From Nostoc commune NIES-4072 (GTDB lineage Bacteria; Cyanobacteriota; Cyanobacteriia; Cyanobacteriales; Nostocaceae), in the NCBI RefSeq assembly GCF_003113895.1, contig NZ_BDUD01000001.1, positions 6,686,792 through 6,750,791 of the forward strand: 64,000 nucleotides of DNA, written 5' to 3'. The position numbers were made by a program, and so were the translations under genes. A model generated the notes under the pieces. It searched no databases, was not told where the DNA came from, and worked only from the letters and a program-made list of their open reading frames with translations. The first letter of the stretch is position 1; each line of letters begins with the position of its first letter. Below are positions 56,580 to 64,000 of this stretch, in pieces.

Positions 56580-57704
56580 ATGACAGACAGCGTTTTAATT
56601 CTTGGTGGACGGGGGCGGATTGGTAGCAGTGTTGCTCAGGATCTTGCTACCCATACGCAAGCTCAAATTACCATTACTGGACGTTCTGCGGAATTTGGGA
56701 AGGCTGTTAGCTTGTCTTCAGGAGGACAAGTGCAGTTTTTGGTGTTGGACTTGGCAGAAGTTGACAAGTTGCGAGATGCGATCGCAAACTCTAACTTAGT
56801 CATCCATTGTGCTGGCCCATTTCACTATCGAGACACTAATGTTCTTGAAACTTGTATTGCTCAAGGCGTTAATTATGTAGATGTCAGTGACCATCGTTCT
56901 TATACCAGCAAAGCTCTCAATTTTAGTGAAAAAGCTGCTGCCGCCGGAGTGACAGCAATTATTAATACTGGCATTTTTCCTGGTATTTCTAACAGCATGG
57001 TACGTCAAGGTGTTGAACAATTTGATAAACCAGAAAAGATCCATTTAAGTTATTTAGTTTCTGGTTCTGGCGGTGCTGGCATTACAGTGATGCGGACAAC
57101 TTTTCTTGGGTTGCAGTATCCTTTTGAAACTTGGATAGATGGAAAATGGAAGATAATCAAGCCTTATAGTGAAAGAGAATTAGTTGATTTTCCACCTCCC
57201 TATGGACGCACCGGGGTTTACTGGTTTGATATGCCAGAAACCTTTACACTGCCCAAAGCTTTCCCATCAGTAAAAACTGTAATTACTAAGTTTGGCTCTG
57301 TTCCGGATTTTTATAATCATCTAACTTGGATTGCGGCACACGTTTTTCCCAAGTGGTTAATGCAGCGTCGTTACATGATTGAATTTCTGTCTCATGTCAG
57401 CCATTCAATGACAGATGTCACTAATAATTTTACTGGGATTGGTGTAGCAGTTCGTTCGGAAGTTACAGGACAAAAAGATGGTGAAACCGCCGTTTATTGT
57501 TCAACTGTAGTGCATGAAAATACAGCCGTGGCTTCTGGTTGCGGCACAGGTAGTATTGCCCAGTTATTGCTAGAACGCAAACTCAAGAAACCAGGTGTTT
57601 TTGCTGTGGAAGAAGCACTCCCAACAAATTTATTTGAAAAGGTAATGCAAAGCCGAGGGATTAAAGTTAATCATAGTTGGTTAAGGGAAAGAAAAAAACT
57701 TTAA
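56580..57704 (+). CDS. Saccharopine-dehydrogenase-like NAD(P)-binding protein
   Basis: A 374-residue Rossmann-fold protein. The N-terminus VLILGGRGRIGSSVAQDLA is the dinucleotide-binding loop, followed by LVIHCAGPFHYRDTNVLETC, CIAQGVNYVDVSDHRSY and INTGIFPGISNSMVRQGV, typical of the saccharopine dehydrogenase/NAD-binding family. The C-terminal half has RRYMIEFLSHVSHSMTDVTN and AVYCSTVVHENTAVASGCG. Cyanobacteria make lysine by the DAP route, so real saccharopine dehydrogenase activity is unlikely; a reductase on another substrate is more probable. It lies 120 bp after crtD on the same strand. Confidence 0.82.
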   Translation: MTDSVLILGGRGRIGSSVAQDLATHTQAQITITGRSAEFGKAVSLSSGGQVQFLVLDLAEVDKLRDAIANSNLVIHCAGPFHYRDTNVLETCIAQGVNYVDVSDHRSYTSKALNFSEKAAAAGVTAIINTGIFPGISNSMVRQGVEQFDKPEKIHLSYLVSGSGGAGITVMRTTFLGLQYPFETWIDGKWKIIKPYSERELVDFPPPYGRTGVYWFDMPETFTLPKAFPSVKTVITKFGSVPDFYNHLTWIAAHVFPKWLMQRRYMIEFLSHVSHSMTDVTNNFTGIGVAVRSEVTGQKDGETAVYCSTVVHENTAVASGCGTGSIAQLLLERKLKKPGVFAVEEALPTNLFEKVMQSRGIKVNHSWLRERKKL

Positions 57705-58035
57705 CCCAAACCCAGTAATTTTTTCCCCAAACCCCATTTCGAGTTAAAAATGCTTTACCCGAGAAGTATTGGGTAGGGACGTACAAATGTACGCCCCTAC
57801 TAGTACAGCATGGCGTAAATAAACCACCCATTCCAAATCAACAAAACTCTTACGCTATATTCCTTTTGACTTTTGACTTTTGACTTCCGCCTTGCGGTAC
57901 TAGATGTGAAAATTAATATACCTTGCGGTAGAAGTAAAAACTGTACCTAAACATTTAGGATGCCTGTGAGCCTGAAATATTGAACATATTTATACATAAC
58001 CAGGGCTTATAACAGAACAACAGGAGGAGTTTTTC
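57705..58035. other. Repeat-rich gene-free stretch
   Basis: About 330 bp. It contains a palindrome (GGGACGTACAAATGTACGCCC, 57774-57796), a GACTTTTGACTTTTGACTT heptad run near 57868-57886 and a CCGCCTTGCGGTA palindrome at about 57887. No ORF. The distal part is the leader of the next gene, with a strong AGGAGGAG ribosome site. Confidence 0.6.
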
Positions 58036-58425
58036 GTGCAAAAAATTCTATTAACTTTAAAACAAGCATTACGTTCAAGCTTTTTGGTTATTGGTTTAAT
58101 TATTTTCATTAGCTTGTCAGGTTCTTTCATTTTTGTTCAGCAACCTAGTTATGCAACTACTCTTGAAGAATTAAAGCTAATACCTCCAGAGTATAAACCA
58201 AATTCTGAAGAAAAAATTAATCGTGCTAACGAATTTGACCCAGGTGTTGGCATTCAAGAAGAAGAACGACAAAAAGCTTATGAGCAAGCGATAAAAGATT
58301 CAAAAAACCTTACTACTATAGAGAAGACTTACGAAAGGAATTTGAAGGCAGAACAAGAACAAAATCCGCCAGAAACTTTTGGTGAAAAAGCAAAAGAAGT
58401 TATTGAAAAGGTGACAGGTAAATAG
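58036..58425 (+). CDS. Small secreted hypothetical protein
   Basis: A 129-residue protein starting at GTG, positioned by a strong AGGAGGAG ribosome site. It has a long hydrophobic signal (LVIGLIIFISLSGSFIFV) and a likely signal-peptidase site after PSYA-TTLEE. The mature 85 residues are very hydrophilic and helical (SEEKINRANEFDPGVG, EEERQKAYEQAIKDSK, TFGEKAKEVIEKVTGK). The ending resembles CsbD- or stress-type lumenal proteins of cyanobacteria, but I cannot name a family. Location would be lumen or periplasm. Confidence 0.75.
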   Translation: MQKILLTLKQALRSSFLVIGLIIFISLSGSFIFVQQPSYATTLEELKLIPPEYKPNSEEKINRANEFDPGVGIQEEERQKAYEQAIKDSKNLTTIEKTYERNLKAEQEQNPPETFGEKAKEVIEKVTGK

Positions 58426-58526
58426 GGAATATATATCTAATCCCCAACAGCTTCCTTACTAGCGTTGGGGAGTAATATTTAAAGCCTCTTTTGGGTTTGG
58501 AGTCACAGGTTTATAAATTTAAATTT

Positions 58527-58600
58527 TAGGGTGTGTTATCGTTGAGAGTACAGTACCATCAACAATTTAAGGTGCGTTAGTCTTGGCATAACATACCCTA
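58527..58600. repeat. 74-bp inverted-repeat element (TAGGGTGTGTTAT family)
   Basis: Ends TAGGGTGTGTTAT and ATAACATACCCTA pair at 12 of 13 positions. The centre carries GGTGCGTTAG. A related but damaged unit (GTGTGTTAGAACGG...GTGCTAACACATC) lies at 47988-48060. It falls between convergent genes and may also serve as a terminator. Confidence 0.65.
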
Positions 58601-58609
58601 TATTTGTTT

Positions 58610-59908
58610 TTACTCAAATTCATCTATTGTGGCGGGAACATTAGGCTTTATCTGATTAGCAATATTGCGCTCATACCATTTCATTAATGGAGTTGCACTG
58701 ATGCCATGTATAATCACAGAAGCAACAATAGTAGTGTAAGTTATCCACGCAATTTGTTCGGCAGCCTCACCTTTTAAACCATTACCAAAGGCATAAGCCA
58801 GATAATATAAAGAGCCGACACCGCGAATACCAAACCATCCAATCAACCATCTAGTTCCTGGATGAAAGGTTCGGCGGTGTGATTCTACAGGGCGTTTGCC
58901 TATTGTGCTAATCCAAACTCCTACGGGTCGGATTATGAATAATAGTAAAATAATTACTAATAAAGATTGCATAGCATAGTTAAGCATTGGCTTGAATAAT
59001 AATATTGATCCCAATAGTAAAATTGTTCCAACTTCCAGCAGTTTTTCAACTTGCTCAACAAATTCCAACTGTGCTAGCGGTTTTTCAGGATTTCTGTAAC
59101 TGCGTTGGACAACTAATCCAGCAACAAATACTGCCAAAAATCCATAGCCATTCACCATTTCTGTTAAAGAATAAGTTATTAGAATTGTGCTGATAGCAAT
59201 AAAATCTTCCATTAACTTATCGGCACGACGGCGTTTTTGAATTCTTTTTTCAATCCAAACTATAGATTTTGCAACAACAATTCCCATAACAATAGCAGCT
59301 GCGATCGCCCAAATTAAATCAACCGCAATCCAGTCTTTAAACCAGTTACCCCAGTTATCATCTTTTATTGCATGAAGACCAAAATAAACGAAGGGAAAAG
59401 CTAAAGCATCATTTAACCCACCTTCCGAAGTTAAACCAAATCTCAACTCATCTTCATCGTTTATATCGGTCAGTTGTACTTCTGATGCTAATACTGGATC
59501 GGTAGGTGCAAGAATTGCTCCTAATAAAATCGCTTCTCCCCAATTCATCCCTAAAAACAACTTACCCACAACAGCCAGAGCCAAAATTGAAATTGGCATC
59601 AGAAATACAATCAATCGCGCCGTAATGCCCCAAGTTTTCAACCTTAGAGGACGAACAATTCTTAAGCCGCAGCTAAACACAGAAATAATTACTACAAGTT
59701 CTGTTATTTTTTCCAGCACTTCGGCATTAAAAACGTCATCTCGACGAAATTGAATCAGCCCAAAGGCATAAGGGCCTAGCAAAATACCAACTACTAGATA
59801 GATAAGAGCAAAAGAAAGAGGTAAACGAGCAATCCAACCTGACCCTAATGTGACCATCAGTAGAAGTAGACCAATCACAAATAGGTCAATAATATAAATA
59901 TCTACCAT
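58610..59908 (-). CDS. Cation:proton antiporter, CPA1/NhaP type
   Basis: A 432-residue membrane transporter with about 12 hydrophobic helices. The transport core is GAILAPTDPVLASEVQLTD, with TDP where many Na+/H+ exchangers have their unwound helix. A downstream acidic patch (TSEGGLNDALAFPFVYFGLH) carries the conserved ND pair that binds Na+. GTRWLIGWFGIRGVGSLYYL is the conserved Arg-bearing segment (GxRG). It should exchange Na+ or K+ for H+ across the plasma membrane in pH and salt homeostasis. The start is ATG at 59908. Confidence 0.92.
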   Translation of the reverse strand: MVDIYIIDLFVIGLLLLMVTLGSGWIARLPLSFALIYLVVGILLGPYAFGLIQFRRDDVFNAEVLEKITELVVIISVFSCGLRIVRPLRLKTWGITARLIVFLMPISILALAVVGKLFLGMNWGEAILLGAILAPTDPVLASEVQLTDINDEDELRFGLTSEGGLNDALAFPFVYFGLHAIKDDNWGNWFKDWIAVDLIWAIAAAIVMGIVVAKSIVWIEKRIQKRRRADKLMEDFIAISTILITYSLTEMVNGYGFLAVFVAGLVVQRSYRNPEKPLAQLEFVEQVEKLLEVGTILLLGSILLFKPMLNYAMQSLLVIILLLFIIRPVGVWISTIGKRPVESHRRTFHPGTRWLIGWFGIRGVGSLYYLAYAFGNGLKGEAAEQIAWITYTTIVASVIIHGISATPLMKWYERNIANQIKPNVPATIDEFE

Positions 59909-60234
59909 ATAGCGAGTTATATAAAAATTAGGGGTTCCTTTGTAAGGATAGTTGTAATAGCTTGATGTTATAAATTACCTATGGGCTGATTTTCTTGAAT
60001 TGGAGATTGGTGATTCACACCAGCCAGCAAATTTGTGAAGAAGAGAATATAATTTACGCAAACTCTACGATTCTTGGCGTTCTTAGCGGTTCAAGAAATT
60101 AAGCTTTTTTAGACTCTTTGCGTTAAGTTTATGTTTGTGGGAAGGTGCGTATGAAGGTGGGGAATGGGGAATAGGGAGTAGGGAGTGGGGTCAATACGGT
60201 TCGGTTAACGTTTTGATATTTTGAAGATCGCCCA
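59909..60234. other. Repeat-rich gene-free stretch
   Basis: About 325 bp. It contains a reversed copy of the CCAAGAACGCC/GAACCGCC module (about 60066-60092), GGGGAATAGGGAGTAGGGAG heptad-like runs and a lone MITE terminus, CAATACGGTTCGG (60192-60204). No ORF is seen. The antiporter promoter must lie in the first part. Confidence 0.6.
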
Positions 60235-60259
60235 TAAAAAAAACCCGCTACAGCGGGTT
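60235..60259 (-). terminator. Factor-independent terminator of the pirA-like gene
   Basis: On the minus strand an 8-bp stem, AACCCGCT/AGCGGGTT, closed by a tiny loop, is followed by a run of eight T. It lies 33 bases after the stop of the small gene, a textbook intrinsic terminator. Confidence 0.85.
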
Positions 60260-60291
60260 ACACAACAAACTAAGAACATTGAAAACTTGAT

Positions 60292-60447
60292 CTAACTGGA
60301 ATACCTCATCTCAGCTTCCAGTTGACGAATCAGCTGTTCGTCGCCCTTTGCTCTGGCTACTTGCAAGCGATGTTCTAGGCTTTTTTGAATATTCTCTCTG
60401 TGAGCTTCTTGTATTTTTCTGCCACTTTGTAGTCTATTTTGATTCAT
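60292..60447 (-). CDS. pirA: PirA-like PII-interacting regulator of arginine synthesis, 51 residues
   Basis: A 51-residue protein, MNQNRLQSGRKIQEAHREN then IQKSLEHRLQVARAKGDEQL and IRQLEAEMRYSS. Size and the HRLQVARAKGDEQLIRQLEA core fit what I recall of PirA, a cyanobacterial protein that competes for PII and thereby relieves PII activation of N-acetylglutamate kinase. It has its own ribosome site (GAAGGT), an NtcA palindrome upstream and an intrinsic terminator downstream, so it is a well-delimited single gene. The coding call is firm. The PirA name is from memory of the family and less so. Confidence 0.7.
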   Translation of the reverse strand: MNQNRLQSGRKIQEAHRENIQKSLEHRLQVARAKGDEQLIRQLEAEMRYSS

Positions 60448-60508
60448 AGTGATTACCTTCTTTAATTTTTTGCTTTATGTCTTGCATTCTTAACATAACA
60501 CAAATTTT

Positions 60509-60522
60509 GTAGCTGTTGCTAC
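60509..60522. promoter_or_regulatory. NtcA-binding palindrome GTA-N8-TAC
   Basis: GTAGCTGTTGCTAC is a perfect NtcA box. It lies 61 bases upstream of the pirA-like start on the minus strand and 36 bases upstream of the SAM hydroxide adenosyltransferase start on the plus strand. A TATGTT or TAAGAAT -10-like element follows on the minus side. NtcA is the cyanobacterial nitrogen regulator, and a PII-linked gene under it would make sense. Activation or repression depends on the transcription start, which I cannot see. Confidence 0.65.
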
Positions 60523-60558
60523 AGAATTTTCTAACTTAATATATATTTTAGCAAAAAG

Positions 60559-61371
60559 ATGCCTAAGAAGCAGGCAAGTCAACAACCACTCCTAACTTTA
60601 CTAAGCGATTTCGGCGATCGCGATGTTTATGTAGGCATAATGAAGGGTGTTATAGCCCAAATCAACCCCAGACTGAGGGTAGTAGACTTAACGCACCAAA
60701 TCCCGCCGCAAGACATAGCCGCAGCCAGATTTTCTCTGATGAATGCTTATGCCTATTTCCCAGTGGGGACAGTTCATGTGGCAGTAGTAGATCCGGGTGT
60801 GGGAAGCAAGCGACGAGCGATCGCAGTAGAATTTGCTCAAGGGTTTCTGGTAGGGCCAGATAATGGTATCTTTAGCGGGGTACTTAGTCAAAGTCCAGCG
60901 ATCGCAGCCGTTGAACTTACAAATCTTAACTATTGGCGAACTCCTCAACCAAGCAAGACTTTTCACGGTAGAGATATTTTTGCACCAGTGGGAGCTAATC
61001 TTGCTAGTGGTGTGTCTCTCAAACAGCTAGGACGAGAAATTGATCCAGCAAGTTTGGTAAAACTGGATATAGGCGAGTGCAAGCAAACAACCACTGGTGT
61101 AGTGGGTTGCATTCAATATATTGACCACTTTGGCAACTTAGTCAGTAACATTGCAGGGAGTTACGTACAAGGCAAAACTTGGTCTGTGCAAGCTGCTGGG
61201 TTGACTATACCAGGCTGTGAAACTTACAGTGATGTCAAGGTGGGAGAGATAATAGCTTTAGTTGGCAGTCACGGCTGGGTAGAAATTGCCATTAATAGCG
61301 GCAATGCTCACTCAAAGTTGCAGTTAAATTCGCAAGAAACGGTTCAAGTTGTACTAACTTCTGAATTCTGA
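60559..61371 (+). CDS. SAM hydroxide adenosyltransferase (DUF62 family)
   Basis: A 270-residue member of the SAM-dependent halogenase/hydroxide adenosyltransferase family. The N-terminal domain opens LLTLLSDFGDRDVYVGIMKG; the catalytic Asp is in SDFGxxD, and VAVVDPGVGSKRRAIAVE with the FHGRDIFAPVGANLA block forms the SAM site. The C-terminal beta-barrel (VVGCIQYIDHFGNLVSNIAG) carries the conserved DxFGN. These enzymes split SAM with hydroxide into adenosine and methionine. The halogenase-specific loop of fluorinases is not apparent. Divergent from the pirA-like gene. Confidence 0.9.
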   Translation: MPKKQASQQPLLTLLSDFGDRDVYVGIMKGVIAQINPRLRVVDLTHQIPPQDIAAARFSLMNAYAYFPVGTVHVAVVDPGVGSKRRAIAVEFAQGFLVGPDNGIFSGVLSQSPAIAAVELTNLNYWRTPQPSKTFHGRDIFAPVGANLASGVSLKQLGREIDPASLVKLDIGECKQTTTGVVGCIQYIDHFGNLVSNIAGSYVQGKTWSVQAAGLTIPGCETYSDVKVGEIIALVGSHGWVEIAINSGNAHSKLQLNSQETVQVVLTSEF

Positions 61372-61383
61372 ATTTTGCTGTAA

Positions 61384-62526
61384 TTAAACAACCACAAAAT
61401 TGTTTTCGGTTAGTGAAACTCCACCAAATAGTTGTGCAAATTGTATTTGAGTAAAACTACCCCCACTACCATCTCGGTCAAAGTACAGCGCACCTGTGGT
61501 GAAGTCATAGATAAATCGTTGAGCGCAAGTGGTTGCAGATGTTCCAATCGTAAATTGACTTGCCTTAAGTGAACCGATTGATAATCTGCAATCAAAACCA
61601 GCAGCCGATACTTGAATAAGTTCATTGGTAGCGTTGAAGCCATAAAGACTATCAATACCTTCATTGAAACTATTAAAAACAAAGGTATCAGTACCAGATC
61701 CTCCAATTAGGGTGTCATTCCCAGTACCACCGTTGAGGGTGTTATTGCCTAACGCAGCAGAGGCACTAAGAGAATCATTACCATCCCCTCCAGAAAGTAC
61801 GTTATTGCCTGTTGAATTGTCAATACTCAACGTATCATTACCAGCGCCACCGTCGAGGGTGTTATTGCCGGATGCCTCACGATACACTTCTGGGAGGCCG
61901 CCGTTGTATCCGTAACCGCCAGAGGCACTAAGAGAATCATTGTCATCGCCTCCAGAGAGTAGGTTATTACCTGTTGAATAGCCAATATCCAACGTATCCT
62001 TACCATCGCCTCCAGAGAGTAGGTTATTTCCTGTTGAATAGTCAATATCTAACCTATCATTACCAGCGCCACCGTTGAGGGTGTTATTGCCAGGAACAAT
62101 GTCATAATATCTACCCTGCTCTATCTGGAAGAAGCCATAACTAAACAGAGAATCGTTACCATCGTCACCATTGAGCAAGTTATTGCCTGATGAAGAATTA
62201 GCATACAAACGATCATCACCAGCGCCACCGTTGAGGGTGTTATTACCTTCGGAGGGAATAAGGTATGGACCACTATCGCCTACCAATAGATAACTGGTGT
62301 CAAGAGTATCGTCACCAGCGTCACCATTAAGCAGGTTATCGCCTTCTGAACCCTGAACACTCAAGTCATCATCACCAGCGCCACCGTTGAGGGTGTTATT
62401 GGCTGATGAAGTATATGGTCTAAAGCCGAAGGCGTCGGGGTCATATTGATACCCACCGATTGAGAAATTATCATTGCCATCGCCACCAACGAACAGTTTA
62501 CCCTTGGTTTCAATAATATTTGCCAT
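61384..62526 (-). CDS. RTX-type calcium-binding exoprotein
   Basis: A 380-residue protein built almost wholly of RTX nonapeptide repeats (GGAGNDTL, GDAGDDTLD, GGDGNDSL). These alternate with short spacers (ASGNNTL, STGNNLL), giving a calcium-stabilised parallel beta-roll. No N-terminal signal is present; the C-terminal block (SGTDTFVFNSFNEGIDSLYG to SLTENNFVVV) is the M10-type serralysin-like end used for type I secretion. No enzymatic domain is present. It probably acts as a surface or matrix protein. ATG start at 62526, convergent with the SAM enzyme. Confidence 0.88.
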   Translation of the reverse strand: MANIIETKGKLFVGGDGNDNFSIGGYQYDPDAFGFRPYTSSANNTLNGGAGDDDLSVQGSEGDNLLNGDAGDDTLDTSYLLVGDSGPYLIPSEGNNTLNGGAGDDRLYANSSSGNNLLNGDDGNDSLFSYGFFQIEQGRYYDIVPGNNTLNGGAGNDRLDIDYSTGNNLLSGGDGKDTLDIGYSTGNNLLSGGDDNDSLSASGGYGYNGGLPEVYREASGNNTLDGGAGNDTLSIDNSTGNNVLSGGDGNDSLSASAALGNNTLNGGTGNDTLIGGSGTDTFVFNSFNEGIDSLYGFNATNELIQVSAAGFDCRLSIGSLKASQFTIGTSATTCAQRFIYDFTTGALYFDRDGSGGSFTQIQFAQLFGGVSLTENNFVVV

Positions 62527-62932
62527 AAATTTTACCTAACTCAATCAATTCTTTCACTACTTTTGCAGTCAATTCAATTCTCAAGTTGCTGTTAGTGCTG
62601 TTTGAAATCAAGCTTGAATGCTGGAGAGGATGTCTGGCACTCCAGAAGTTTACTTTCCCTCTATTTTTATCTCTGGCTTAATCAGGCGAGTTTTATGCAA
62701 AAGTGAATTATTTTTATAAGACTTTACATTTTGACTTGCTCAATTTCTTACTGAGAAATCCGGGTAGCAAGTCAGGTTAACGGCAAAAGAATACATCTTG
62801 AAACGCGATCGCCCTACCCGCCTGCTCTTAGGAGAAACAAAGCATAGCTTTGGCGGGGTAGGGTGCAATGACTACGGGAATCAGAACTAATTACCCGGAC
62901 ATAATATAAAAGAATGTTGCAAACGATATTCT
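62527..62932. other. Gene-free stretch with a GC-rich palindrome
   Basis: About 405 bp. The 5' part is the leader of the RTX gene. Around 62806-62866 a HIP1 octamer precedes CGCCCTACCCGCC...GGCGGGGTAGGG, an inverted repeat able to form a long stem with AGCATAGCTTTGGCGGGG. It could terminate the ATP-grasp gene that ends at 62933, or be a dispersed repeat. No ORF is convincing. Confidence 0.55.
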
Positions 62933-64000
62933 TTAACTATGTTCATCCCAAGCTACGGGAAAAGAGTAATCTGAAATCGCCGATAAATCACGATTTTCGC
63001 TGCGAGTTTCTTCATCCAGAACTTTCACGACTTTGTTATAAATATCTTGTGCTTGTTGTGGGGAATCTCCGATACTGGTTAATCCCAACTTGCCAAACTG
63101 CGAAAGGCAACCCATCAGATGAAACACTGTACCCGTTTCTGTACCACTGTCAAAGTGCAGTCTGTGATGAGCAATGATATCCATCAAATCATTAGGTAAT
63201 AATCCTTGATAGCGCTCTTTTTGCAGATTATCAGTGGCAATGTAGTATTTTGGACGGCCTTGCTGACTATAAAATAATCCTGTGGAAAGGTCATAGCGAC
63301 CGTTCGTTAATAATTTCAAGGTCATGAATGGATGAGTTGTACCGCCTTTACGCAGGTTAATTTCGATCGCCTGAATATCCCACTCACCGTTACCCTGATC
63401 AACGGCGATAAAATCTACACCAAATCGCTCTAAAGTGCCTTTTTCTGCTAACTTTCTGCCAACTTGTAACCCCAATTGCTGTAATTGCAATCGATATCTT
63501 TCATCAGCCGGAAAGCTACAACCAAGATAAATCTGACCGTCTGGGCCTCCAAGAATTTGGTCGTGGGTTGAAAGGATTTCCACTTCGCCTGTGGGTGTGA
63601 TCCGTCCTTGAACACTGGGCGATCGCTTAATTTCACCTTCCACAAATGCTTCGCTAATTGCCCCCAACTCAGGGATTCTTCCCGAAAAATTATCCCAAGT
63701 CTCAAGTTTTGCTTGAAAGCGCATTGTTGAAAAGCGATCGCTAATTGCTGCTACCCTTTCGACATGAGTACCTTTACCCGGTGCTAGATTCTCAATTGGT
63801 CTAAGATCCAACAGTGCATTTCCCTCTCCCGAAATGCCTTCGTTGAGTTTTACCACTACCCGTTTTAATGTCGGTTGTCGTTCCCACAAATCACTGGTAG
63901 CTTCTGCTAAATCTGTGTGGTTCCAAATTTTTTCGCTACCATCTGGATGGGGTACTCCACTTTCCTTGAAGATTTGCCGACTGCCACTTTTTGTCCCCCA
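62933..64000 (-). CDS. ATP-grasp peptide ligase of the PGM1 type, 5' end beyond the window
   Basis: An ATP-grasp enzyme, at least 355 residues within the window. In frame upstream of the first internal start (63889) the sequence stays open to the window edge and reads GTKSGSRQIFKESGVPHPDG, a natural ATP-grasp region, so the true start lies outside. Motifs: RVVVKLNEGISGEGNALLD (phosphate-binding), AISEAFVEGEIKRSPSVQGR, VDFIAVDQGNGEWDIQAIEI and NLRKGGTTHPFMTLKLL (metal-binding Glu, Asn, Arg). It resembles the pheganomycin ligase PGM1, which joins peptides. Substrates here are unknown. Confidence 0.82.
   Translation of the reverse strand, partial: WGTKSGSRQIFKESGVPHPDGSEKIWNHTDLAEATSDLWERQPTLKRVVVKLNEGISGEGNALLDLRPIENLAPGKGTHVERVAAISDRFSTMRFQAKLETWDNFSGRIPELGAISEAFVEGEIKRSPSVQGRITPTGEVEILSTHDQILGGPDGQIYLGCSFPADERYRLQLQQLGLQVGRKLAEKGTLERFGVDFIAVDQGNGEWDIQAIEINLRKGGTTHPFMTLKLLTNGRYDLSTGLFYSQQGRPKYYIATDNLQKERYQGLLPNDLMDIIAHHRLHFDSGTETGTVFHLMGCLSQFGKLGLTSIGDSPQQAQDIYNKVVKVLDEETRSENRDLSAISDYSFPVAWDEHS

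Overview
The window looks like chromosome from a filamentous, Nostoc-like cyanobacterium (order Nostocales). HIP1 octamers (GCGATCGC) recur throughout. The gene set includes a XisH/XisI pair, LL-diaminopimelate aminotransferase, a CrtD-type carotenoid desaturase, a type-2 NADH dehydrogenase, RTX and FG-GAP exoproteins, and a 51-residue protein resembling PirA with a perfect NtcA palindrome upstream. Dispersed heptads, palindromes and small MITE-like elements of the Nostoc type fill the intergenic space and in three places sit inside genes. Everything rests on reading the sequence; no database search was run.

Layout. 1-12.5 kb is mostly housekeeping: the 3' part of a flavin monooxygenase, a SNF2 helicase carrying a 467-residue intein in its Walker A loop, a GNAT, pnp, an OvoA-like sulfoxide synthase lacking the methyltransferase half with a DUF427 partner, an orphan structured-RNA-like element, and ilvC. 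12.6-17.5 kb is a defence-like block: a small ribbon-helix-helix ORF, a CHAT protease with an effector-associated-type domain (EAD), a second protein with the same EAD plus a membrane helix and three beta-trefoil-like repeats, then an adenine methylase overlapping a SacI-like restriction endonuclease. A 39-bp imperfect direct repeat brackets the CHAT pair. 17.8-26.2 kb carries a DUF4349 lipoprotein, NDH-2, dapL, Uma2, an AIPR protein, two tiny genes and htpX.

26.2-29.7 kb is a transposon graveyard: an IS200/IS605 element with intact tnpA and ruined tnpB has split a small gene; tnpB is itself invaded by a MITE and a repeat cassette; a second tnpB tail, an RHH gene and a 21-bp minisatellite follow. 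29.8-37.7 kb holds an M16 peptidase, a fructosamine-kinase-like gene, a TMEM14 protein, and a co-directional run of DUF815 ATPase, coiled-coil TerB-C-like protein, BrxD-like ATPase and XisH/XisI. IS982 (37.8-38.9 kb, with 6-bp target duplication) sits at the end of a broken Uma2 gene.

39.3-64 kb contains AGE-family epimerase, aspartoacylase-like protein, a large beta-propeller exoprotein, two GT4 glycosyltransferases, an IS5-type remnant with nested MITE, a GNAT, aspS, a second 21-bp minisatellite, a CPT-like kinase, a matrixin-like protease with near-identical repeats, crtD, a saccharopine-dehydrogenase-like gene, a small secreted protein, a Na+/H+ antiporter, the PirA candidate, a SAM hydroxide adenosyltransferase, an RTX protein and an ATP-grasp gene leaving the window.

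The best candidate for an undescribed system is the CHAT-EAD / EAD-TM-trefoil pair (13.0-14.9 kb). The TerB-C/BrxD-like cluster (32.5-36.8 kb) and the orphan structured RNA (11.1-11.5 kb) come next.
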